From contig OZ025797.1 of assembly GCA_964019425.1 (NCBI GenBank), positions 1,276,277 to 1,340,276 on the forward strand: a stretch of DNA of 64,000 nucleotides. The letters run 5' to 3'. Below the pieces are notes generated by a model, which was not told where the DNA came from, ran no database searches, and saw only the letters and a list, made by a program, of their open reading frames with translations. The position numbers were made by a program, and so were the translations under genes. This DNA is from Flectonema sp. DT1601 (Eukaryota; Euglenozoa; Diplonemea; Diplonemida; Diplonemidae). Each line of letters begins with the position of its first letter. Position 1 is the first letter of the stretch. Below are positions 42,291 to 53,232 of this stretch, piece after piece.

Positions 42291-43272
42291 ATGTTCCACC
42301 AACTCTTACTCACCGTATTGATAATCTCTCTATCTGGAGCAGAAGGCGCTAAGCCGAGTATTAAGAAGCTCGCTGAGTTAGGTACCAACTTGGGTACCGT
42401 TGCCAATGGAAACGAAGGACAGAAACGGAGAAAGGGAAAGAAGGAATTTGTTTGTAGCAAGGACTGCCTTGCCAAGGATTGCAAGGTTTGTGTCCTCCTC
42501 ACTTAAAGTCGTTATTATAATCTGCGTTGATTCCGAAATAAAATAAAATAAAATAAAATAAAACAAAACAGGCAGCTCTCACCCTCCGTTGGGGAGCATA
42601 CTGTGGTATTGGCCACTCAGGATGTCCGGGAGTCAAGCCGTGTGATGACTACGATGCTTGCTGTCAAAAACACGACCTCTGTGTTGATAAAGACGGAGGG
42701 ATAATGGATGCTGATGTATGTTATCTTAATGTGAGGTACGTCTCTTGTCTTTTATAAAAAAATAAAACAATAATCTTCAGTGCCACACTGCTTTGAAAGA
42801 TTGTCTCCAGCAAGCTCTAAAGGACAAAAAGGAACCTTGGTCGAGGGAATGTGAAGCAGCAGATCTCGTGAAGACAATGTCTCAGGGAATGGATATCGCT
42901 AACATGTTCAGTCAGGGACTGGCTGGTGCTTTGGGTGGAGGTCGTCACAAGCACAAGATGGAGAGGAAGAACAGAGGAAACAATAAGAAAGAGAACAGCT
43001 CTGATAAGAAAGAAAAGAAAGAGAACAACTCTGATAAGAAAGAGAACAACTCTGATAAGAAAGTGAACAACCCTGATGAGAAAGTGAGCAACTCTGATAA
43101 GAAAGAGAACAACTCTGATAAGAAAGTGAACAACCCTGATGAGAAAGTGAACAACTCTGATAACAAAGAGAACAACTCTGATAACAAAGTGAACACCTCT
43201 GATAACAAAGAGAACAACACTGATAACGAAGAGAACACCTCTGATAAGAAAGAGAACAACACTGAGCTGTAA
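42291..43272 (+). CDS. Secreted phospholipase A2 with charged repeat tail (3 exons)
   Basis: Exons are 42,291-42,485, 42,572-42,715 and 42,781-43,272, all phase 0, giving 276 aa. A signal peptide (about 1-19) leads to a basic linker and then the sPLA2 core in exon 2: calcium loop 'YCGIGHSGCPG' (75-85) and catalytic 'CCQKHDLC' with His99-Asp100, plus the expected Cys pattern. The arrangement resembles the compact plant-type or group XII-like enzymes. It should hydrolyse the sn-2 ester of phospholipids using Ca2+. The C-terminal ~95 residues are about a dozen imperfect repeats of the type NNSDKKE/NNPDEKV, strongly charged and hydrophilic, which is unusual for the family. Repeat number probably varies. 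Confidence 0.88.
42963..43270 (+). repeat. Imperfect 21-24-bp coding repeats (NNSDKKE type)
   Basis: Degenerate tandem repeats of 'aagaacaactctgataagaa' and close variants make up the 3' end of the PLA2 gene. They encode a Lys/Asp/Asn-rich tail. Confidence 0.85.
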
Positions 43273-44119
43273 TGGTAGTTCACATGATTTGATTTAATTA
43301 GTTCTTAAGAAAGAATTATTGTTCTCATTCACTTCGAATAGCGGCCACTGAATTCCCTTAAGTGAGAATCTCTTCGCGTTCCCTTTTATATACTTGTTGT
43401 CAACTGACTTTTGTTTACTTCGAATTACTAACGGCGGCCTACAGTTTTTGTGCAAACAACAAAAACTATTATTTCTTCTTACTATTCGTTCTGTTGATTT
43501 GTGATCGCGACAACCATTTCAGAATATGACTCCTCTGTAAATGGAGCTTGTTTTCCCTTCTTATTATTATTATTATTTTTTTTTTTTTTTGGATTATCTT
43601 TTTTGTTATTGTGTCGCTCTACTGAGGAAGTTCCATCGTTGGACCGGAAGGCGTCCGACAAAAAGACTCTCCTCTCTTCAAAAAGTACTTTTGTTTGCTT
43701 GGATCTGAGTAAAAGGAAAAGCTCCTTTTTTTTTTGCACCGACGAAGTCGGAGAAGAAACTATTCAGATTAAGAGCCGTTTATTTATGCCCGTGTGCCGG
43801 TAATACTGTCTGCGATCAACTAAATATGAGGCTGCTTATCTGAATAGTCTTTCTTCTTTTATTTTTTATTTTAATTCTCAGCCTATCGAACTCGATCAAC
43901 AGTAGAAACTGTTTCCCTTTTTCAATTCAAGCAAGAGGTGGTATTTATACTACTTTCTGGTTGGGCATCTTATTTATTATTATCCCCATCCTTAAAATGA
44001 TAATTACTATCACGAGCATGAGAAGCAGAAAAACGGAGACAGAGAACAGTACTTTCTATATCTCAGATAAACTGAACCATTTTACTTTAAAACACAACAA
44101 GGTATTATTATATCACATT
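43273..44119. other. Intergenic, nothing firmly supported
   Basis: Includes T-rich and (TTA)n sequence near 43,560-43,590. The 100-codon frame at 43,501-43,803 is built around a T-run and is not convincing. Acceptor-like AG at 44,065-44,066. Confidence 0.45.
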
Positions 44120-45133
44120 ATGGCAGACAAGCCTGTTGACAGGGAGTTAGTGAAGAGAGATGGTGTTTCAGGAGTTGCAGCGCAAGCACTCGGTAGAATT
44201 TTGAACGCAAAGACTCAAGCAGGACCGATTCGATACAAAACAAAGTCTGGAATGGAATTCTGTACCATCGACTACCTCGCTGTTGAGATCACATCACCAG
44301 CAACTATTCAGGATATGGTCGCTCCTTTATTAGGAGCTGGTAAGGTTACTCATGGATCTACTAGACATAGTTTATTAGGATGGAATGTCATTGTTGATAT
44401 TTCTGAGAACAGAGCTCAGACTATGGCTTTACCACAGCGAATGGATCAAATCGCTAGTTGTCTGCAAAAGGAACACGTTCCACTTAACAAAACCGTCTAC
44501 CTTTCAATCTACACTGGTGTAACATATGAGGTATGTGTTGTTACTGTTGTTGAATTGTTTTCTTATGTGACTCATTTAATCCAATCACAATACAGATGAA
44601 CATGGTGGGTATTATGAAACAAGTAACTCACTCTCTTGATCGCTTCCACCCAGTCCTTCTCTGCCTTAAGGATCTCTCAGCGATTAGTACTTGGGCACAA
44701 GGGTTTAATATTATGCAACAACAAAAGGCTCAGAGTAAAGTAAACACTAAAGTATCAGCCAAGGTATCAGTTAAGGGGAAAGGAAGTAAAGGAACCAAAG
44801 GAGGTAAGGGAGCAAGAGGAACAGGAGCAAAGGCGAATAATAAAATAGTACAACAGGCGATGGTAACCCGAGGCCGAGGCCGTGGTGGTAAGGGTTCCGT
44901 ACAGCAGGTAGACACCGGTCGTGTTGCTGGTTCGTCTGGCAAGGGAGGTAAGAAAGGAAAGGGAAAGGGTGGTAAAACTACTGTTGCCGACGGCTTGACA
45001 AGAAAGTATGTTTTTTTTTTTTTTTTCAAAACCAAAGTAAATACTTAAAACTTAAAAGCCATCAATCAATCAAACTACAAACAGAGTCAACCGCAGTGGT
45101 GTTGTTCAATTCAATAGGATGTCTCCTTATTAG
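44120..45133 (+). CDS. Unrecognised protein with Gly/Lys/Arg-rich tail (3 exons)
   Basis: Exons are 44,120-44,530, 44,596-45,005 and 45,085-45,133, giving 289 aa. The start is the ATG at 44,120 (cattATGG). Residues 1-190 look globular: 'SGVAAQALGRILNAKTQAG', 'GMEFCTIDYLAVEI', 'LLGWNVIVDISENRAQTM', 'VYLSIYTGVTYE|MNMVGIM'. I do not recognise the family. Residues ~195-275 are very basic and repetitive (KGKG, RGRGRGG), suggesting RNA or chromatin binding. The last exon is short and restores a sensible C-terminus ('VNRSGVVQFNRMSPY'), reached across a poly-T-containing intron whose 3' end is 'acaaacag'. Confidence 0.65.
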
Positions 45134-45679
45134 TCTGGTCTGCTGCTCTCGGTCTGCGCTCAGTGTTTTTTCTTTTTTTTTGCTTCCCTCAGATGGGAAA
45201 CACAAAAAAAAAAAATAAATAAAATGAATTAATGTTTTTAACAGTAAGGAAAACAAGGTTTTGGTGTCAGTCAGGAAAAAAAAATTAAAAAAAAAAAAAA
45301 AAAAAAACAATGTCACTGTTCCTTTTGATAATACCAGAGTTTTTAAAAATACAAAGCCAAAAAAAAAAAAAAAAAAAAAAAAAAAGTATGGTGGCCCAGC
45401 GGTTAACAACAACAACAAAAAAATGTAGTAGTGTTTTTTTATTTTATTTTTTGGTTTCAATTCCGTTGAGAATAGTGTTCGGTTTTTCCGTTCGAATTGC
45501 ACAACAACCTTCCAACACTCGACGGTGTTATTGTTTGAAATTATTATTATTCAAAAATAAAAAACTCTTCAGGAAGACATCTCACCAAAAAAGGGATCAA
45601 AATGAACCTCTAGTTTATCTCATCGTATCGTGATTTGATATTCACATTAACTTCCTTCTTTTAGAAAGTCAGCAGCAAC
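45134..45679. other. Intergenic, homopolymer-rich
   Basis: A-runs at 45,286-45,307 and 45,360-45,385. Pyrimidine-AG at 45,663-45,664, 15 nt before the SMC4 start. Confidence 0.5.
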
Positions 45680-48600
45680 ATGTCGCAGGCTGATAAGGAA
45701 CAGCCAGCAGATGTTCAGGAAGAGGATGAGAAGGAGAATACACCTCCGGATTCGAAGAGCGATGAAAATAATGTAAAAATAAAGAAACCTGTCCTTTGTG
45801 AACCAGATAGAAAATCAGTGAAGAGACTGATGATTATGAAAATGCAGTTGGTGAACTTCAAGTCATATGCAGGTGAGAACACAATCGGACCATTTCATAA
45901 AAAGTTCTCAGCCATCTTAGGACCGAATGGAAGTGGTAAAAGTAACGTCATCGACGCGATGCTCTTCGTCTTTGGGAAGAAAGCAAAACAAATTCGACTC
46001 GACAAAATCGGATCCCTTGTTCACAAATCAGATGCTCATCCGAATCTTAAAACAGGTAAAGTCTGCGTCTACTTCCAAGAAATCATCGACTATGAAGACT
46101 CTGACGATGCTTTCGATCCAATTATTGGAACTGAGTTAGCCGTCTCACGATCCTGCACGACAGAAGGAACATCTCATTATTATGTTAATAATAAAAAGGT
46201 TACATACAGAGAAGTTATTGCTTTATTAAAAGAAAAGGGAATTGATTTAGACCACAACCGATTCTTAATATTACAAGGAGAAGTAGAACAGATCTCATTA
46301 ATGAAACCCAAAGCAGTATCCGATACGGAAGATGGTTTACTCGAATACATCGAAGACATTATTGGAACTCAACATTACAAACCAAAGATCGAATCCGGAA
46401 CTACAAAAGTCGACAAACTAACTGAAGAAAGAGAAACACTCTCTGACAGATATACGACTGCTGTTAAAGATCGCGACTCTCTTGCTGGAGCAAAGTCTGA
46501 AGCTGAAGAATACCTCCGACTTGAGGTCAGAATTAGTAAAGAAAGAGCGATTTATATTCAACTTCGACTTTGTTCTCTTCTTGAGGAACTCGATAAGAAA
46601 AAGAAAGAAGTTTCTTATCTCCAACAACAACTCGATGAAGAAACTGAAAAATCTTCCGAAACAAAAAAAACGCTTTCAGAGATGGAATCGGAGTCTAAAA
46701 GTGAAAAGAAGAAATGGGACCAACTTATTAAACAATTTGAGAAAGTTCAATCGGAGTACCGAAAGTTGGATACCAATTCTGCAGAACACCAAACTAATTT
46801 AAAACACGCTGCTGCGACACATGACAGACTCAGAAATGCATATAAAAAGGCATCTTCAGAAGTTGCAAAAACAGAAAAACAGATCGAAACAGCGACCCAT
46901 CAACTAGCCGCCAACAGTAAAGAATTGACGTCGCTTCTCAAAGACTTGGAGGTCGACGAAGAGGAGTTTGATCGTCAAACAGATGATCTTCAGGAGAAAT
47001 TAAAACCTCTTCGTGAACGACATGAGAAGATGCAGCAAGCTATTCAACCTTTTAATGAGTTGGTTTCTAAAGCAGAAGAAGACCTAAAGAATGCTGAGAG
47101 TGAAAAGAAATTAATCTCCACAGCAGACGAGAGTGTTCAGTTAAAACTCAAAGAGGAACAACGTCGTAGAGCAGAACGTGGTAATCGAATCACCCGAATG
47201 GAAGAAGATTTGAAAAACAACAAACGTGAACTCAAAGAAAGACTCTCAAACCTTGAAAGCGATCAACAGAAACTCAAAACAGCTGAAAAAGCCCTCCCAG
47301 AAGTCCGAGCTCGTGAAAAGGAACTCCTCGGAAGTGTTGAAGCCCTTAAGAAGCAAGCACAAGATGCGGGTTCAGAAAACGCTGTTCAAAAAGCGTTAAA
47401 AAGACTAAAACAACAAGGAGGACTTGATGGCTACTATGGAAGGTTAGGTGACTTGGGTGCTATTGATGATCGCTATGGAGTTGCTGTTAACACAGCAGCT
47501 GGAGCTCAACTAAATACACTCGTAGTCGATAATGAAGCGACTGGTAAAAAGATATTACAATACCTCAAGGATAACAATACGGGAAGAGCAACTGTTCTTC
47601 TTCTTGATTTACAACATCAACACTACGGTAGAGTTATTAATCAAGAATTCAATCAAGGTCATGGTCTACAAAGATTATTTGATTTGATTAGACCAGCTCA
47701 TGAAAGGTTTGCACCTGCTTTCTACTTCGCTGTTCGCGACACGTTAGTAGCACCGGACATGGACAAAGCAACAGAGATCGCCTATCAGAGGGTTTGTATT
47801 TTCTGTTTACCAAAAAAACTTATTACTATCATAAAAACATAACAAACAAATCAACCCCAGGGACTAAGACACAAACCACGTGTTGTAACATTAGGTGGAG
47901 AACTAATTGAAATGTCTGGTACGATGACTGGAGGAGGTAAACAAGCTCAAGGTGGTGGTATGAAATCATTTCAAGTCTCACCAACTCTCAGAGAGGATTT
48001 GATTAAACATCAGAAGTCACTTGAGCAAGCTTCAGCAGATGATCGTCAGCTCTCGAATACTATCGCCAGTCTTAAGGATAAAGTATTCACATCAACAGCA
48101 AAGGTTAAAGAACTCCAATCCATTATTAGATCAAAAGAACACGAACTCAACCATCTCCACCAGGAAGTATCAAATATCGAGAAGGCTCTCACATCACTAC
48201 AACAAGAAGTTCATGTTGCTGAGCAAAACCAGCGAAAAGAAGCCGCTCGGATTAAAGAACTCGAAACAAAATGTGAGCAATGCTGTAAGGCTCTGGAACA
48301 AGCTCGTTTTAATAAAAAAGATCAGGACGATCAACTGGCTCTGCTGAGACTTGAAATGGATCGAGTTGGTGGAAGTAAATACACAAAACTGAAGGAAAGT
48401 ATCCGACACAGAAAGGATAGAGTCGAAGAGCTTGAAAAATCAAACACTGAGAACTCAGCCACCGCAGCATCGTGTAAAAAACACTTGGCATCAAAGAAGA
48501 AAAAAGTTGAAACTACCGAGCGAGAAGCCGCAAAAGCGAAGGAAACACTCGCAGCTCTGAAGTCTGAAGATGTCGAAGAAGATGATCGCATTGAAAGTCT

Positions 48601-49897
48601 CAAAGAACAACTCGCGTCGATAAAAGAAGATGTTGAGGAGGCGAAAAAAAAAGTTGAAAAGATCGATAAAAAGAAAGATAAATTCAAAACCCACATCAAC
48701 AATGCGAAAGCAGCAGAAGTTAAACTTGAACATTCATTTCAATTGGCAAACACGGAATTCCAAAATATGAAATCTCAAAAAAAGAAATTAAACGAAACTC
48801 TTCAGGGAATTGATTCCGCAATTCAGAAAAGTATCATCGACTACGGAGTCACCATATTAAATGAGAAGAAGGATGTCAGCAATCCGACGACGTTCGATCC
48901 GAAAAAGTTTACTGCGCAGGTTCCAACTGAGTCGCTTGAAAAGTATAAAGCTGCTGAAGTCAAAGGACAGATCCAAATACTTGAGGAGACTCAACGAAAA
49001 CTAAAACCAAACATCAAAGCTCTCGAAGAGTATCAAGAGAAGCACAAGATTGTTGAAGAAAGAGCTTCAGACTTAAACAGAGTTTCAGAAACAAGAAACA
49101 CCGCACAGTGCGCTGTTGAAGCTCTCAGAAAGGCAAGACATGATGAATTCATGAGCGGGTTTTCAGGGATCACTTTAAAATTAAAAGAAATGTATCAAAT
49201 GTTAACCTTAGGAGGTGATGCTGACTTAGAACTAGTTGACAGCTACGATCCTTTTGTTGAAGGAATTCAATTTTCTGTACGACCACCAAAGAAGTCTTGG
49301 AAACATATTTCCAACTTATCTGGTGGTGAGAAGACTTTATCATCACTCGCTCTGGTCTTCGCTCTTCATCATTTCAAACCAACACCATTTTATGTCATGG
49401 ATGAGATTGATGCGGCGTTGGATTTTAAGAATGTTGTATGTACCCTGTTCCTTGTTATCCTCTTTGGTTGTTGTTGTTCTCTTTTTTGATTTATTAATTT
49501 TACTAAAAAAAATAACAAAACAGTCGATCGTTGCCAACTACGTAAAGTCCGCAGCCAGTAACGCTCAATTTATTATAATCTCACTGAGAGATCACATGTT
49601 TGATTTAGCGAACAGATTAATTGGAATTTCGAAGGTTGAGAATTGCACGCAAACAGCAGCACTGAACCCCAGCAGCTATCCGATTACTTTAGAGATGGCT
49701 GAGACACAAACAGTTCCTGGGAAGGCTGTCACAGAACCGATAGTACCTGCACCTGTGTATGATTTAATTTACTTATTATTGTTGTTGTTGTTGTCAGAGA
49801 AGAACAAAATAACAAAACAAACCAAAACAGTAAACGTCCCCGCGACGATTCTTCAAAACCTATCAAAGTTCAGAAGGCAGTAGAAGTAGTACATTAG
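45680..49897 (+). CDS. SMC4: Condensin subunit SMC4 (4 exons)
   Basis: Exons are 45,680-47,791, 47,861-49,435, 49,524-49,756 and 49,831-49,897, giving 1328 aa, a normal length. An acidic N-terminus precedes 'MQLVNFKSYAGENTIGPFHK' and Walker A 'GPNGSGKSN' (from residue 81). Long coiled coils flank a hinge at about 575-720 ('GLDGYYGRLGDLGAID'). The C-terminal head has the ABC signature 'LSGGEK' (about 1190) and Walker B 'VMDEIDAALD' (about 1216), then 'FIIISLRDHMFDLANRLIGI'. 'NFKSYAG...IGPFHK' and 'RVVTLGGELIEMSGTMTGGG' are SMC4-like rather than SMC1/2/3. It pairs with SMC2 in condensin to compact mitotic chromosomes. The last exon (donor GT|GTATGA) gives a basic 'KRPRDD' tail, possibly a nuclear signal. 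Confidence 0.95.
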
Positions 49898-50257
49898 AGT
49901 TTTCTTTTAACTACTTTCAGTCGATCTCCTCATTGCTTTAAGCGATTTGTTTGTGGGAGTTCTTTAGATTCATTTTCTTTTATAAAATCTTTTTGCTACC
50001 GACCTTACTTTCTTTTTTTTTCTTTTCTATTCAAAGTTAGATTATTCCTCTTATTTAGTATCCACTGTCCCAATACCCTTCCAAGACCCTCCTCACTTCG
50101 TGGTCGTCACTACTGTGAGGAGTTTGTTTCCCTTAATAAAATTTGTGTTTGCAGCACAAGGTGTGGATGTCAAAAACAAACACGTTGCCGCGTTTTTTTC
50201 TTCTTCTTTTTTGAATATTTCCTATATTACCGACTTCTGTGATTGAGCATTTTAGAG

Positions 50258-50288
<31 letters not shown>

Positions 50289-50544
50289 ACAAAGAAAATA
50301 AGATAAAAACCTGCCTGAATGCACTACTTAGATTATGACATACGAATTGTAATTTGATGAAGTTGAGAGTTCTTATTATTTATTATTCTTCTCGATCAGA
50401 ACACACTTGATAATCCATCTCTCTAAATTAATAACAAATATTTTATCTCAAAGTAATTATTTTTATATTGTTCAGGCCAACTCGTCCCCCCCTTTCAACC
50501 CTTTCTAACGATGTATTGAACTATTGATTTGAAAGGATAACACA
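49898..50544. other. Intergenic, nothing recognised
   Basis: AT-rich, with a run of A at 50,267-50,289. Acceptor-like AG at 50,474-50,475, 69 nt before the exchanger start. Confidence 0.45.
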
Positions 50545-53232
50545 ATGAGTAGGTACAGCAGGGATCGGAATAGTGCTTTTCGGGGGAAGACCCTCACCAG
50601 GATATTGGTATTCTGCCTCGGAGTTATTTTTGCTGTCGGGGCGAATACTGTCATACCAAATGAGAGTGACCTCTTAGTGGCTGATAAAGAAACTGCTGAG
50701 AGACTAGGATTTCAAGAAAAGATTTACAGAGGTGAAGATGGTGACTTCTTAGTTGAGTTTATTAGCAACAGAAGTGCGAAATGTATGGACAGCTCGATTA
50801 CGGTACCTGGTGAGCGTACTTGGGATTTAATTCTGAGAGGGGTGTTGTATTTGGTTGCTTTACTTTACACCTTCTTAGGGATCGCAATCGTTAGTGATAT
50901 CTTCATGTCTTCAATTGAAAAGATAACGGCTGCTAAGACTGTAGTCAAAGTAAACGAAGATGGAACCAGTCACACGATAACAGTAGTCGTATGGAATGAG
51001 ACTGTTGCTAACTTAACGCTGATGGCTTTAGGAAGTTCTGCTCCTGAAATCTTAATGGCTTGCATTGAGACCATTCAGACAATGGAAGATCCTCTCCCAG
51101 GTGAGTTAGGTGCGAGTACCATTGTTGGTTCTGCGGCATTCAATTTATTTGTGATTACTGGCGTGTGTGTTTACTACGCATCTGAACCAAAGAAAGTTAA
51201 AGAAGTTGGAGTATTTCTAGTGACTTCAACTGCTTCAATGTTCGCCTACTTTTGGATGATTGTGACCCTCGTGATCTGGACGCCAGATGTGGTTACAATA
51301 GAAGAAGGTGTTCTCACGTTGTTATTCTTTCCTTTGTTAGTAATGATTGCTTTCTTTCAAGACAGAGGATGGTTTCGCAAGGGTACCAACACTCCAGTTG
51401 AACAAAAGATCGTCTCAGCTCAGATAGACGCTGGGCAAATGGACCGCGAAAACATACAACAACTGTGGCGTACGATGAAGAGAGAAGGTCTACAGCTTTC
51501 TGAAGAATCTGAACTCGAAGAGCTTCAGCTTCTGGTCAGAGCAAAGGAATTAGAAAAACAACAACTAAAAGCTGGACTACACGCAGCTCATTGGAGCCGT
51601 GCTCAATATCGAATGAATGCAATTCGTCACTTGGCTAAGAAACCTTGTTTTATTGAACACAAGTCTGGTAGAGAAAAACAAATACTCGAACAGCAATCAA
51701 TTGTCTCTCCGAGTAATGATCAAATAGTTCGTGTTGACAGTCGGGATAATACAAAAGATCTGAAATCGGACAACATTGAAATGAGAAAGCGGAGCTGCAC
51801 AAATACTTTTCAAAAACTCGGCAGCAACGCGACAGTAATTGAATGGTCTTCAGCAACTTATTCAGTTGTTGAGAATGAAGGAAGAGTTAAGTTAGCTATC
51901 ACCAGGTCTGGTAACCTTGACGAAACCTCAACAGTGAAATACCACACGAAGTCAGGAACAGCTCTCCCTGTTGTAAAATATGAAGAAGCTGAAGGAACAA
52001 TTGTCTTTGATCCTCACGAGCTCCGTAAAGATGTTTATGTTTCTGTGATTGATGACAAACAATATCAAGAAGATCAGTATTTCTTTGTTGTGTTAGACAA
52101 TCCAAGCTTAGCAGTTCTTGGAGAAAAGAGAAAAGCAGAAGTGACAATAATCGATGATGACTTACCAGGTAAAATAGAATTCTTAAAACCATACTACTGC
52201 TTCCCTGAGAGTTGTGGTGTTGCAATTATTACTTTAGTCAGAAGACATGGATCAGATGGTAAGGTCTCAGTAAGAGTTTCTCCAACTGACGGAACTGCCA
52301 CAAACAACAAAGACTTTGAATTCACTGAAGGAAGAGCAGAATTTGAACACGAAGAGACGATGGCAACAATCGCAATTCCAATCACTGATGACAGTTCTTA
52401 TGAAAAGAATGAAACTTTTCAACTTACAATTGACGACCCACAAGGTGGAGCACTAATCGGAAGAGTTCAACAATGTCAAATTAGTATCTTAAATGACGAT
52501 GGTGTTACACAACTAATTGATACCGTGATGGGTAAGTTAGCAACTGCTAAGGCTAACATGCAAGACAAGATGGAATCATCATCGTGGGCTCAGTTATTCC
52601 GCGACGCCGTCACTTTGGCTGCGGAAGAAGATGAAGAATTGAGTTCGCTGGATTACGCTCTGCACTTCTTAACAATATTCTGGAAAGTTATCTTCGCATT
52701 CATTCCTCCGACGTCATATGCTGGAGGTTGGGCAACTTTCGTCTGCGCTCTTCTTTTCATTGGAATGATAGTCGTGTTTGTAGCTGAGTGCGCGACTTTG
52801 TTTGGATGTGTTTGTGGTCTTCCTGATCCAATCACTGCAATTACTTTTGTAGCACTCGGCACATCCCTCCCAGACCTGTTCGCAAGTAAGACTGCTGTCG
52901 ATGAGGAAGACTACGCTGACGCTGCTATTGGTAACATTACTGGTTCTAATAGTGTTAACGTCTTCTTAGGATTGGGACTCCCTTGGGTAATAGCTTCGAT
53001 ATACAAATCATCTAAGGGAGATACGTACAACTACCCTGCGGGATCTTTATCCTTCAGTGTTATTATATTTCTAATTTGTGCCGTGCTGTGTCTCTCAGCC
53101 TTGGCGTTGAATAGGAAGCTGTACGGTGGGGAGTTAGGAGGTCCAAACAAAGCAATAATCTGTGGCTTCATGTGCAGCTTATGGTTTGTTTATGTGATCA
53201 TGTCTTCACTTAAAGAGAAAGGTAAATTATAA
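50545..53232 (+). CDS. Na+/Ca2+ exchanger, NCX/Calx (SLC8) type
   Basis: Single exon, 895 aa. An N-terminal hydrophobic segment (18-36), then a first set of membrane helices with the alpha-1 repeat 'LMALGSSAPEILMACIETI ... GASTIVGSAAFNLFVITGV' (about 155-210). The large cytosolic loop contains two Calx-beta domains (about 430-545 and 550-660, each ending in an acidic 'IDDD/LNDDG' Ca2+-binding type motif). A second set of helices follows with the alpha-2 repeat 'FVALGTSLPDLFASKTAV' and 'GNITGSNSVNVFLGLGLPW' (about 765-815). Ion-binding residues of both alpha repeats are kept, so it should export Ca2+ in exchange for Na+. The two-Calx-beta layout is the animal-type NCX arrangement and is notable in a protist. 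Confidence 0.93.
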   Translation: MSRYSRDRNSAFRGKTLTRILVFCLGVIFAVGANTVIPNESDLLVADKETAERLGFQEKIYRGEDGDFLVEFISNRSAKCMDSSITVPGERTWDLILRGVLYLVALLYTFLGIAIVSDIFMSSIEKITAAKTVVKVNEDGTSHTITVVVWNETVANLTLMALGSSAPEILMACIETIQTMEDPLPGELGASTIVGSAAFNLFVITGVCVYYASEPKKVKEVGVFLVTSTASMFAYFWMIVTLVIWTPDVVTIEEGVLTLLFFPLLVMIAFFQDRGWFRKGTNTPVEQKIVSAQIDAGQMDRENIQQLWRTMKREGLQLSEESELEELQLLVRAKELEKQQLKAGLHAAHWSRAQYRMNAIRHLAKKPCFIEHKSGREKQILEQQSIVSPSNDQIVRVDSRDNTKDLKSDNIEMRKRSCTNTFQKLGSNATVIEWSSATYSVVENEGRVKLAITRSGNLDETSTVKYHTKSGTALPVVKYEEAEGTIVFDPHELRKDVYVSVIDDKQYQEDQYFFVVLDNPSLAVLGEKRKAEVTIIDDDLPGKIEFLKPYYCFPESCGVAIITLVRRHGSDGKVSVRVSPTDGTATNNKDFEFTEGRAEFEHEETMATIAIPITDDSSYEKNETFQLTIDDPQGGALIGRVQQCQISILNDDGVTQLIDTVMGKLATAKANMQDKMESSSWAQLFRDAVTLAAEEDEELSSLDYALHFLTIFWKVIFAFIPPTSYAGGWATFVCALLFIGMIVVFVAECATLFGCVCGLPDPITAITFVALGTSLPDLFASKTAVDEEDYADAAIGNITGSNSVNVFLGLGLPWVIASIYKSSKGDTYNYPAGSLSFSVIIFLICAVLCLSALALNRKLYGGELGGPNKAIICGFMCSLWFVYVIMSSLKEKGKL

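Noticed and set aside
43501-43803. 100-codon frame with a hydrophobic stretch
   Set aside because: The hydrophobic part is translated from a (TTA)n/T-run and the rest has no recognisable feature.
45385-45470. tRNA-like gene or SINE (A-box-like 'tggcccagcggttaac' and B-box-like 'ggtttcaattcc')
   Set aside because: No cloverleaf can be drawn, and a T7 run between the boxes would stop Pol III.
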